DNA of 11,640 bases from Candidatus Altimarinota bacterium (GTDB taxonomy: Bacteria; Patescibacteriota; Gracilibacteria; Absconditabacterales; Absconditicoccaceae): contig JALUXR010000017.1 of assembly GCA_027013285.1 (NCBI GenBank), forward strand, positions 1-11,640. Reading direction: 5' to 3'. Under the pieces are notes generated by a model. It searched no databases. It was given only the letters and a program-made list of their open reading frames with translations, and was not told the DNA's origin. This document shows positions 1 to 7,890 of this stretch, in pieces. Every line of letters starts with the position of its first letter. Position 1 is the stretch's first letter. Made by a program: the position numbers and the translations under genes.

Positions 1-2
1 TT

Positions 3-383
3 AATATTATTAAATGTCATTTTAGCTCAAGTATCTGAATCTGTTTTCGCAACACCAGTAAGATAAAAATCAGTTCAAGAAAGGATAATAGCAGTACAAC
101 TATGAACTGTATCATCACCATCTGGTTCTGAAAAATATACATATCAATTTCATGATCTATTTACATGTCAAGTCAATAAAAAACCTGAATAATCAGTTCC
201 ACAGGCATTTCATGTAAAAGAATTAATCAAGACAGCTGCAGTTGATGTACCAGTATCAAAATCCATTGTTACATCATCTCATGTAGCAGTTCAATGTAGC
301 AGACTAGCTGTATTATCTGCATACGTATTTACTCAAAAAAATACAGCAAATACAAGTATTAAAGCAAATACCAATTTTTTCAT
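3..383 (-). CDS. Secreted protein of unknown function (C-terminus beyond window)
   Basis: The frame opens at an ATG preceded by an A-rich leader and stays open for 127 codons to the window edge, with TGA read as Gly. The first 22 residues form a classic Sec signal peptide: MKK, a hydrophobic core LVFALILVFAVFF, then GVNTYA with cleavage likely after TYA. The mature part is rich in Thr, Ser, Gly and Asp and alternates polar and hydrophobic residues, which suggests a beta-rich exported domain. It contains two Cys (about residues 61 and 96) that could form a disulfide. Many TGA codons fall in Gly-like turn contexts such as FTGNACG and RSGNGY. It has its own near-perfect promoter at 423-450, so it is probably expressed independently of the lipoprotein gene upstream. 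I do not recognise a family. The protein is probably located outside the cytoplasmic membrane. Confidence 0.75.
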
Positions 384-422
384 TTTTTTTTATTTTTATT
401 TTATAAAACTTATTACTATCTA

Positions 423-450
423 ATTATAGTATAGATTTTTATTTTGTCAA
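423..450 (-). promoter_or_regulatory. Consensus sigma70-type promoter for the secreted-protein gene
   Basis: On the minus strand, TTGACA (445-450) is followed after 16 bases by TATAAT (423-428). Both hexamers match the consensus fully, and the -10 lies 40 bases before the ATG at 383. The -35 box overlaps the last codons of the upstream lipoprotein gene, whose stop is 439-441, so coding and promoter functions share these bases. Confidence 0.75.
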
Positions 451-933
451 TATTTTCTTACATTTTTGCTTTTCTGGATAAGGAAGCTGATTACATTTAC
501 TTATGTCTCCATTTTTTATAACTTCATCAAATTCTTTTTGTAAATTACAATTTCTTCTTGTAAATTCGTCTACTATCTTACCACATTCCCTTGCTTTAAA
601 ATACTTATTATCCAAACATTTTTGTTTTAAATAAGTTAATTTGCCACAATTAGCTAATTTATAATTTAATTGTTCATTTTTTACTATTTTTTGACAATAA
701 GATTTTTTTTGAGAAGATAAGTTATTACAAAATTTAATTCATTTATCAACTGCCATTTTTATAATAGCTTTGTCATAAGCAGACAAATCATCTTTAATAG
801 TATTTTTTTTAATAGCTTGTGTTTTTTTTATAACATTCTTTTGATTAGTATTTTTAGAACTATTTGAACTATTTTGAGAACATCAAGATAAAATAACAAC
901 AAACAAAAACAACAATAAGTATAATTTTTTCAT
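439..933 (-). CDS. Cys-rich lipoprotein with four C-x(9-11)-C units
   Basis: A 164-residue protein in code 25. The N-terminus is a lipoprotein signal: MKK, a hydrophobic stretch, then the lipobox LSGC with Cys18 as the expected lipidation site. The Gly of the lipobox is a TGA codon, which supports the recoding. After a Ser/Asn-rich linker, eight further Cys fall in four pairs at about 69/80, 96/106, 117/129 and 147/158. Each unit resembles xC-x(9-11)-C-x-K and is rich in Lys and Asn, so the mature part looks like repeated helical segments stapled by disulfides. It is probably tethered to the outer face of the cytoplasmic membrane. It has its own strong promoter (963-991), and its 3' end carries the -35 box of the next gene. 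I know no precise function. A binding or structural surface role is inference. Confidence 0.85.
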
Positions 934-962
934 TTTTATTTTTTAATAAGTAAAGTAGCTTA

Positions 963-991
963 AGTATAAAAATTTATAAACATTTTGTCAA
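963..991 (-). promoter_or_regulatory. Strong sigma70-type promoter for the lipoprotein gene
   Basis: On the minus strand, TTGACA (986-991) and TATACT (963-968) are separated by 17 bases. The -10 box lies 30 bases before the ATG at 933, giving a predicted untranslated leader of only about 20-25 bases. No Shine-Dalgarno motif is visible in that leader. Confidence 0.75.
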
Positions 992-1024
992 TCTTAAAAT
1001 AAAATTTTCAAACAAATATACAAT

Positions 1025-2098
1025 TTAAAAATATAATTTTCTATATTCTTCTATCATTTTATCTTTTGTTAATTTTTTATCATATCAGTAATTATTCTTT
1101 TTTCACTTAAAAATATTGTGAAAACACCTTAAGAATTGCTGTTTATCTCAGATTTTAAAGAAATGACAATCTCAAAAATTAATTTCAGGTATTCACCCAA
1201 CATTTGATAAAACAGAAGTTTTTCATAAAGCTGAAAATTCTAAAGCCGTATAGCCAAATCCTTCACTTCTTGAAGGAACAATTCAAATATCAGAGATATT
1301 CATATAATCATAAACTTCATTATGTTCAACTTCAAACAATATTTTAATTCAATCTATATTTTTAGTTTTTTCTAAAATATTATTTATTTTATTTTTATTA
1401 TTCTTTTCCAAAAGCAAAATTAGTAATTTAAAATTTGGATTTAATTTTTGAATATCCTGAAAATTATCTAACAAAAAATCTAATCATTTAGTCCATCCGG
1501 GTCTTCCAGCAAATATCCCTATAACATCAGTTTCTTTAAATCATAAATCTTTTCTTTTAATGTTTCATTTTAGTTTAATTTTATCAAGTCAATTATAAAT
1601 AGTTTTTGTATTTTCCAAATTATAAGAAATTTTTGCTATATTTTTAACATGATTTGAGACAAATACATAATTAAATCACATTTTGTAAATCCAATCTTCT
1701 ACTTTTTTATAAAAAAATCACTTTACTTTTCATTTAAAATCATACCAATTTTTTCATAAAATTTCGTGAGAAGTTAAAATAATTTTAGCATTTATCCAAA
1801 AACTTAAAAAATAAACTACATAAGCTGAATTATAGGTGCTTGTATGAATTATATCTATATTTTTTATTAATTTTAATCACAAAAATAGAGCAAATAATGT
1901 AAAAAAAAATCTATTTTTTCAGATTCTATAAATTTGGATATTTCAGTTTTTTTCATACTTAGGTAATTCTTGAGAAAATCTAGAAGTTAAAACTATTATT
2001 TCATTATTTTTATCAATTCCATCTATAATATTTTCAAAAACTCTTTCAACTCATCATTTTGATGGAGTAAAAAAATCTAACACAAATAAAAAATTCAT
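1025..2098 (-). CDS. GT4-family glycosyltransferase
   Basis: A 357-residue protein with the two-Rossmann (GT-B) layout of retaining GT4 glycosyltransferases, which transfer sugars from nucleotide-sugar donors to glycans or lipids. Seen: an N-terminal strand followed by the Gly-rich loop PSKGGVERV (about 12-20, both Gly from TGA); an acceptor-side middle region with SHEILGK; the donor-domain start GIFAGRPGWTKG (about 194-205) with the Arg and Lys that usually contact the nucleotide diphosphate; and the E-x7-E signature in SEGFGYTALEF (Glu279 and Glu287), followed by SVLSNVGGIPE. Length is normal for the family. The protein is likely cytosolic or peripherally membrane bound and makes surface polysaccharide or glycolipid. 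The acceptor and sugar cannot be told from sequence. It follows the gene at 2108-2560 after 9 bases, so the two are probably cotranscribed. A weak AAGGA lies about 14 bases before the ATG. Confidence 0.93.
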
Positions 2099-2107
2099 AG
2101 AAAAAAA

Positions 2108-2560
2108 TTAATCCTTATAAAAAGTAAATCTCTTTGTTTTAAATTTATACATATTTATTTTTTTTGAAGAAAATTGAACTTTTCCCTTTATTTTTCACAT
2201 AGCATCTTTTAAAGATTTTACTCATTTCATATTTGGTAAAACAAAACTACCATCAGGATTATTTACATCTCATATAAATATTCATTCATTCAATAAATCT
2301 ATTTTTTGGACTTCGTCCGGTGTTTTAATTTCTACTGGAGTAAAAACAATATCTATCACAAGAACATTTATTTTTTTATTTGTTAAAACAAATTGATCAT
2401 AAAGAGTAGAAAAATTATCTACAATTTTTTTATCTCAAAATATAACACCATTTTCAAAAAGCAAATCATCTCAAGCAAATCAAGAAAAAACTACTCAATA
2501 CTTACTTTCTAAATCAACTTTTATTCACAAAGCTTTTTTTATATCTTCTTTCTTAAACAT
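2108..2560 (-). CDS. Small protein with possible AMMECR1-like C-terminal half
   Basis: A 150-residue soluble-looking protein without signal peptide or membrane helix. The first half (about 1-60) holds SKYGVVFSGFAGDD and short strands. The second half reads as a strand (INVLVIDIVFTPVEIKTPDEV), then GIFIGD, then SFVLPN. That order loosely recalls the C-terminal part of AMMECR1-domain proteins (strand, tPlee, a GI strand, then LLP). The diagnostic RGCIG motif of that family is missing, so I treat the likeness as a weak hint only. It is the first gene behind a promoter at 2591-2618 and lies 9 bases ahead of the glycosyltransferase, suggesting a two-gene unit. The function is unknown. Confidence 0.8.
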
Positions 2561-2590
2561 TTAATTTTACTAACTAATAAATCTAATTTC

Positions 2591-2618
2591 ATAATATTAA
2601 AAAAACTTTTATTTTCAA
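2591..2618 (-). promoter_or_regulatory. Sigma70-type promoter for the 2560-1025 gene pair
   Basis: On the minus strand, TTGAAA (2613-2618) and TATTAT (2591-2596) are separated by 16 bases, each hexamer differing from consensus at one base. The -10 lies 31 bases before the ATG at 2560, almost the same geometry as the promoters at 963-991 and 10851-10878. It sits in the 81-base gap after the permease gene. Confidence 0.55.
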
Positions 2619-2641
2619 CTAATCATAATTAATCTAATATC

Positions 2642-3745
2642 TTATTTTTTAAACTTAATCAAGATAGTACTTAACAATATTTGAACAAAATAAGCAATTA
2701 TAAATATTATAACTATTTCAGGCTTATTCCAAGCAATAGCATATAAAAATGAAAGAATAAATCATAATGTTATAAATCTAACAAATCAATTCCAAAATAT
2801 AGCTTGCTTCATATTATTTTCAAAACTTGAATATTTTAAAATTATTTTTTCTATAACAAACATAATCAAATATAGTAACAAAACTCACAATATCATTTTT
2901 CATAACAAAATATTATCAATATCAGTAATTCATCTAATATAATGCAATGAAAAAATGTAAACTATAATCAAAAAACTTGCTCATTTACTTATAAGATTTA
3001 CATATTTTTTTAAATAATCAGAAAATTTAGTAAATAATAAAATAAATCTTGACAAAATAAAAGGAATAAGAATTAAAACCATAAATCAATAAAAACCATA
3101 AATAAGTGTAGAACTTCATTTTTCCTGAAAGCATCAAGGTAACATCTTTCCTAATCATAATTTCTGAGTAGTTTCTTGAATTATACATCAAGATGGCTTT
3201 TCTATATTCTTTTGTTTAGATAAATTTACAAAACTAGAACTATTTTTTCATAAAAAAGAATTATTTACAAAAACTGGTAATTTTTTAGTCTGTTGAGATA
3301 CTTTTACTTGTTGATTTATAAAATAATCCAATCATAAATTAAATGGTATAAAAAAAACTGAAAATAAAAATAAGTTTAAAGCTAAAAGTGTAAATCATAC
3401 TTTCATATCTGCTCAAGAATGATGTAACCAATTTATTAACAAACCACCTCCAGGAATCATTGCTAACAACATTATTGTAAAAATATAGTAATAATTTTCT
3501 AATCAAAAAATAAAATATCATAAAATAAATGCTAAACTAGGAAAAATAATAAAATTTATTAAAATATTCAAAGAAATAAGTTTCTTGTGTCATAATATCT
3601 TTTTTATATCTTTAAACTTAATTTTTAATAAAACTGGCATAATCACGAATAAACCAGCAAATATACACAAAAATGTATTAAATCAAAATCATCAAAATAA
3701 ATAATTTAATAACAAACCAAATAAAATAGCTCAAATAAATAACAT
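2642..3745 (-). CDS. BASS/ACR3-like membrane permease with inserted Cys-containing loop
   Basis: A 367-residue polytopic membrane protein with about nine or ten hydrophobic segments. The segment at about 94-125, AMIPGGGLLINW...SGADMKVGFTLLALN, matches the cross-over helix of the bile acid:sodium symporter / arsenite exporter ACR3 (BASS) superfamily, where a Gly/Pro-rich break is followed by a polar loop and a helix. Members move organic anions or metalloids across the cytoplasmic membrane, so substrate is open here. Between about residues 143 and 212 there is a hydrophilic stretch of about 70 residues with two Cys (187, 205, contexts PSGC and PGC). That is far longer than the usual loop of such carriers and likely lies on one membrane face. 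The ATG follows an in-frame TAA closely. The 62-base upstream gap (3746-3807) shows no clear promoter. Family placement is moderate; membrane nature is certain. Confidence 0.7.
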
Positions 3746-3807
3746 TGAATATTTTTAATATAGTAAAAATAGTAAAGAAATACTAAAGATAATCTGTTAA
3801 GTTTGTG

Positions 3808-4314
3808 TTAAGATTTTAATTCTTCAACAATTTGTTTTTTAAAATCTTTATAAGATACTTCTGTTTTTCAACTTTTTAAATTCTTCCAAAATACATCTCA
3901 CCCAAGTTTTTCAGCTTCGATAATATTCCAAATCAATTCTACTTCTTCAGCTTCGATTTTTTTAGAATTAGATTTTATCGAAGCTACATAACTTGAAATT
4001 TTCTCAGGAACATCTTGATCGAGCACAAACGGAGAAAAAATATTATAAAGTAGCTTTTCTGTCTTTTTAATATTATTTAACATTCAGTGAATATGATTGA
4101 TAATATTAGAATTATTATAATATCTTCATAAAACTTTCGATAAAAAACCAGCTAAATCATTATTCTTTTTCTGTTGTTTTTTAACTTGTTGATGTGCAGC
4201 TTTAGCTTTTTTTCAGTCTTCTGCAACTCTTTTTTTATCTTCTTCAGAAACTTTTTCTTGATTAGAATTTCAATTTTCTGATATTTCTCCTAAATTCAAT
4301 TCCTCTGCTCACAT
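3808..4314 (-). CDS. Charged cytosolic protein of unknown function
   Basis: A 168-residue protein without signal or membrane segment. Residues 1-55 are very polar (Glu, Lys, Gln, Asn) and likely disordered or coiled. The rest (about 55-168) looks helical, with a Trp-containing segment (VELIWNIIEA, VFWKNL). The last third contains two copies of the tripeptide IEA, both written ATC GAA GCT, in KIEAEEVELIWNIIEAEKLG. The same arrangement recurs in the TyrA-like protein. It starts 11 bases downstream of the stop of the winged-helix gene at 4326-4868, so the two are probably cotranscribed and may work together. I recognise no family. Confidence 0.8.
3913..3957 (-). repeat. Paired ATCGAAGCT nonamers, copy A
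   Basis: The nonamer AGCTTCGAT (ATCGAAGCT on the minus strand) occurs at 3913-3921 and 3949-3957, start points 36 bases apart, with an inverted third copy at 3977-3985. The same nonamer pair with the same 36-base spacing occurs in an unrelated gene at 10011-10055. The 15 bases 3913-3927 are identical to 10011-10025. Confidence 0.6.
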
Positions 4315-4325
4315 TATTTATTATT

Positions 4326-4868
4326 TTATAGTTTAAAATTTTTATAATTATTTAATTTTATCACAAATTTATCTGCAAATCTAAGCCTTTTTTCATAATC
4401 AGTGTTAAGCATAAATACTATTTTTAAATCTAAGAAATAAGAATCTAAAAAAGCACTTATCTGTTTTTTAAAATCATCTAAGAATACCTTATCTACCTCA
4501 GAATAGATAAATACTAAATCTACTCATAAGTCTTTTTTATCATAAAAAAAATCTACTAAAAAAATTCATTTTATAAAAGACTCATTTTGTTTCTGTAAGC
4601 TATTTATAAAATCTTTTATATAATAAATAAAAATCTTTTTTATCAATGGTTTTATATTTTCACATATTTCAAGTTGCCAACGATTTCAAGTTTTATTTTT
4701 ATCAACAATTCAAGCTTTTTCTAAATTATCTATCTGTTTCTTTATAGCTGGAAAAGACTGATCTAGTTTATTTTCTAATTCTCTAGCTGATATTTTATCT
4801 TCCTTAAAAAAAAGATATTTAAGAATATCTGCTTTTGTCTTATTTCCAAAAAATAAATCTAAATCCAT
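4326..4868 (-). CDS. Winged-helix DNA-binding protein
   Basis: A 180-residue protein. The first 75 residues form a winged helix-turn-helix of the ArsR/MarR kind: LFFGNKTKADILKYLFF, then ISARELENKLDQSFPAIKKQIDNLEKAGIV with the recognition helix at about 38-50, then a wing NKTGNRWQLE. The start of the domain resembles archaeal and candidate-phylum regulators in which a helix-turn-helix precedes a MNT-like nucleotidyltransferase. The C-terminal half here has strand-helix pieces (GVDLVFIYSEVD, FLDLKIVFML) but no GSxxxxxxSDxD motif, so catalysis is unlikely. It may be a degenerate or unrelated sensor domain. It lies between the large pilin-like gene (23 bases upstream) and the charged protein (11 bases downstream), and could regulate this block. 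No binding site could be identified. Confidence 0.8.
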
Positions 4869-4891
4869 CTTTTTTCATAAATAATAAATAA

Positions 4892-6136
4892 TTAATAAGG
4901 TTTTATAGAAAATGTTGTTTGTAAATTCATACTATATTTAGAAATCATAATAGGATTTATCTTCGAAACATAATTTATAGGATAAAAATTAGTCTTTATA
5001 CTTATCCTCAAATAAGGAGATATCTGAACTCCAGTATCATACCATGCATGATTTGGAGACTTTGTAGGAAAAATAGCAATATTAAATTTCGAAATAGTTA
5101 TATCATTTATAGTCATATCTACCCAACCATCATTTGCATCTTTGGGTAAATTATATCAACCACCTGGATAATTTATACCAGTTCAACTACATTTAAATCA
5201 TTGTAATTTATCACAAGCCCAAGTATCTATTTTTCCATCATTTACTGTAGCTCAAGTTGTTCAATATTTATGTCAAGAACCTATATCAAATCATCTTAAT
5301 TTTAAAATTTGAAGTTTATACAAAGCTTCTCATCAAGTATAATCTATATTTCAATCATGATTCCAATCTCAAGTTCAAACTAATTTTCTCCTAATAAAAA
5401 TCCTATGTTTTCCATCTTTTGAAATAAGATATAATTCCTTAACATGCAAATTATCACCAATAGCTACAGGTCAAACTCATAAATCGGTATCATCATCGTC
5501 TCATTCACATCACATATAAGAATCTGCATTTCATCCTACATTCCAAAACTGTAATTTATACTCTCCAAAAGATTGCATAGCTCCATCAGAACTAACCTCA
5601 TTTTCCCAACATCCACTTCAAGCATTCAAATTATCATTACTTTGATGATAAATATAATTACTTCAAGTTATTCAATTTCAGTGATTTCATTCACAATCAG
5701 TAGTTGATCCTGGAAATTCTATCTGTTTAGCTGAATCACCTCATTTACTTGAACAATAATATAAAATATTGTCTCATGTATTCACAAAACTGGAATCTTT
5801 TTTTATAGAACTACCATTTCAATAGTCAGTAAATTTTTTACAATATCATCAAGTTCCAACATCCCAAGAAAAATTATCTCATCAATCAGAATTACATCAG
5901 ACCATTTTTCTATCAAAATATTCTTCATAGTCTATAGTATAATTTTTCATTATAATATTTAACTTTTCTACAACATTATTTGTATTTTTTACTAAAATTG
6001 ATCTAGCATAAATATCAGTTCTAGTTTTTAAAAGAGAAAAATATATCTGTAATATTACAGTAAGAACTATTCATAAAATCACTGAAGCTATAAGTATTTC
6101 TATCAATGTAAAGGCTTTTTTTGTAAATTTAAGCAT
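4892..6136 (-). CDS. Large type IV pilin-like protein with Ca-loop-like motifs
   Basis: A 414-residue protein starting with a type III (prepilin-type) signal: KKA|FTLIE followed by a hydrophobic helix to about residue 35. Cleavage by prepilin peptidase is expected before Phe9 with N-methylation of that Phe, although the -1 residue is Ala where Gly is usual. The long C-terminal domain is rich in Gly, Asp, Asn and Cys (Cys at about 81, 99, 128, 148, 176, 210, 308, 316) and many Gly are TGA. Residues 257-265 read DWNHDGNID, an EF-hand/dockerin-like Ca-binding loop. NDGKID (299-304) and DANDGWVD (333-340) are similar partial loops. The size fits a minor pilin or tip adhesin (PilW/PilX-like) rather than a major pilin. 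It sits downstream of the holin-like and LapA-like genes in the same direction. Assembly genes (PilB, PilC, PilD) are not in this window. Confidence 0.85.
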
Positions 6137-6159
6137 TATTTAATTAAACATCTATAAAA

Positions 6160-6408
6160 TTATAAATCAAACTCATCAAAATCTTTTGGTCTAGAACGAA
6201 ACAAAGAAGAAATTAATAATGTAGAGAATATTCATAAACAAAATCAAATAAATCACAATAAAAACATTCATGTTCACATCCCTATTTGATTAGATTGAGA
6301 AAACAAGAACATAGGCTGGTTAGTAACATACATAAGATTTGTAAAATATAGACCAAAAAATATAAATAAAAATATAACAAACATTGAAATATAAAATATT
6401 TTTAACAT
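6160..6408 (-). CDS. Two-helix membrane protein (LapA-like layout)
   Basis: An 82-residue protein with two hydrophobic segments (about 5-28 and 45-68), separated by a short polar loop NQPMFLFSQSNQIG, and a charged tail RSRPKDFDEFDL. This arrangement resembles the small LapA/DUF1049 membrane proteins, but sequence likeness is too low to name it. It begins 3 bases after the stop of the holin-like gene (6412), so translation is probably coupled. It is inserted in the cytoplasmic membrane with its acidic C-terminus probably cytosolic. Function unknown. Confidence 0.7.
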
Positions 6409-6411
6409 CTT

Positions 6412-6786
6412 TTATAATTTTTTAAATAAAAAGTTTAAAACATAAATAATTATTGAAATTATAGCAACTTGAACAAAAGTTCATAATTGAACCGTTGCAA
6501 TAACTTGTTCATAGTTATTTATTACGTATTGAAATAAGTATATGAATAATATATTTATAAATATTCAAAACAAGCCTAAAGTTAAAATATTTAAAGGTAA
6601 AGTTAAAATTTTTACTATTTTTTTAACTATTACATCTAGAATCCAAAAAATAGCTCATATACTTAAATAAGTCCGTAAAGAATATTCATTAAATTGAATA
6701 TGAAAAAACTTAGGTAAATATTCTGAGATAGTATAAATAACTAATGTATTTACAAATATAGCTGATAATATTCTATTTATAAACAT
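6412..6786 (-). CDS. Superfamily IV holin-like membrane protein (YvlD type)
   Basis: A 124-residue protein with four predicted membrane helices. Residues 54-81 contain VKKIVKILTLPLNILTLGLF, the hallmark of the family called 4-TMS phage holin superfamily IV (PF04020, YvlD in Bacillus), with LTLPLNILTLG at 61-71. Despite the name, most chromosomal members are ordinary envelope proteins, often near stress-response genes, and nothing here points to a prophage. It lies 9 bases downstream of the MoxR gene and 3 bases upstream of the LapA-like gene, so all three are likely cotranscribed. It contains the only CGG codon I found in frame in the window (6673-6675, residue 38). Confidence 0.88.
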
Positions 6787-6795
6787 AATATTATT

Positions 6796-7869
6796 TTACA
6801 AATTAAAATCTTTAATCTTTAATAATTTATTTATCAAAACTTCTTCAATATTTTTTTTACTTGACAAAGCCTTGTTTGACAACTTCACTCTGTGCCTTAA
6901 CACTAACAAAGCAACTGCTTTTACATCTGAATAATCAACTTGTGTGTTTCATTTTAAATAAGCAACTACCATACTTGCTTGTTTCATAGCTATTATTCAC
7001 CTTGTCGAAGCTCCGATCTGTAAATCCTCATCCTCACGTCTTGTAGCTTCTACAAGTTGGATAATATATTTTTTTATATTTTCAGGAATTTCTATATTTT
7101 TTATTTCTTCCTGCATTTGGTTTAAATCATTTTTTGAAAGTATTTGATTAATATTATTTATATCCAAATTAAATGTATCTAAAATTTTTAATTCCTCGTT
7201 AAAACTTGGATAATTCACTTCAACCTTAAATAAAAATCTATCTAATTGAGCTTCTGGCAAAGGAAAAGTTCATTCTTGTTCTAATGGATTTTGAGTAGCC
7301 ATCACAAAAAAAGGTTTATCCAAATTGAAGGTTTCTTTTCAAATAGTTACAGTTTTTTCCTGCATAGCCTCTAATAAAGCAGATTGGACTTTTGGTGTTG
7401 CTCTATTTATTTCATCAGCTAACAAAAGATTTGTAAAAACAGGTCATTTTAATACTTCAAATTTTCAGGTATTTTTATTGTAAATTTCTCATCAAATTAT
7501 ATCCGATGGCAACATATCAGGAGTAAATTGAACTCTCTGAAAATCTAATCATAACATCTTTGAAAATACTAAGATTGTTTTTGTTTTTGCTAAACCTGGA
7601 ACTCACTCAACCAAAATATGTCAATCAGCTAAAATAGATACTATAATCGAATTTATTAAATTATCTGATCAAACAATATATTTTGAAATCTCTTGTTTTA
7701 AATCCAAAATTTTACTATTTTTTATATCCAATTTATTTAATTCTTGAAAAAAAACTGTATTTTTAAAATCAATTTCAGACTTTATTTTAGATTCTCATTT
7801 TGTATCCAAAGACAAATAAATTACTATTCATCACACTATTACCAATATCAATAATATTAGAATTCACAT
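6796..7869 (-). CDS. MoxR-family AAA+ ATPase with N-terminal membrane anchor
   Basis: A 357-residue MoxR AAA+ ATPase. These ATPases act as chaperones or remodellers for partner proteins, often with von Willebrand A domains. Seen: Walker A EGVPGLAKT (88-96, first Gly from TGA); LLLADEINRATPKVQSALLE with Walker B Asp152-Glu153; sensor 1 in MATQNPLEQEGTFPLPEAQLDRF (about 190-212), with the arginine-finger candidate at Arg211; and GASTRG with Arg290 near sensor 2. The unusual part is the start: MGILILLILVIVGGIVIYLS is a clear membrane helix followed by about 40 residues before the usual N-terminus near SKYIVGSDN. No VWA partner gene is in the window. The gene lies 21 bases after a prepilin gene and 9 bases before the holin-like gene, in the same direction. 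Catalytic residues are complete, so it should be active. Confidence 0.96.
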
Positions 7870-7890
7870 ATATTTATTTTACAAATTAAA

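Noticed and set aside
2561..3807. Intrinsic terminators in the gaps at 2561-2641 and 3746-3807
   Set aside because: T-runs occur but no GC-paired stem precedes them; in such A/T-rich DNA T-runs alone mean nothing.
6412..6786. Prophage signal from the holin-like gene
   Set aside because: YvlD-type superfamily IV proteins are common chromosomal genes, and no other phage gene is near.
7005..7012. Further copy of the TCGAAGCT word in the MoxR gene
   Set aside because: It encodes part of the conserved GASTR motif, so protein constraint explains it, and the ninth base differs; not counted with the five nonamers.
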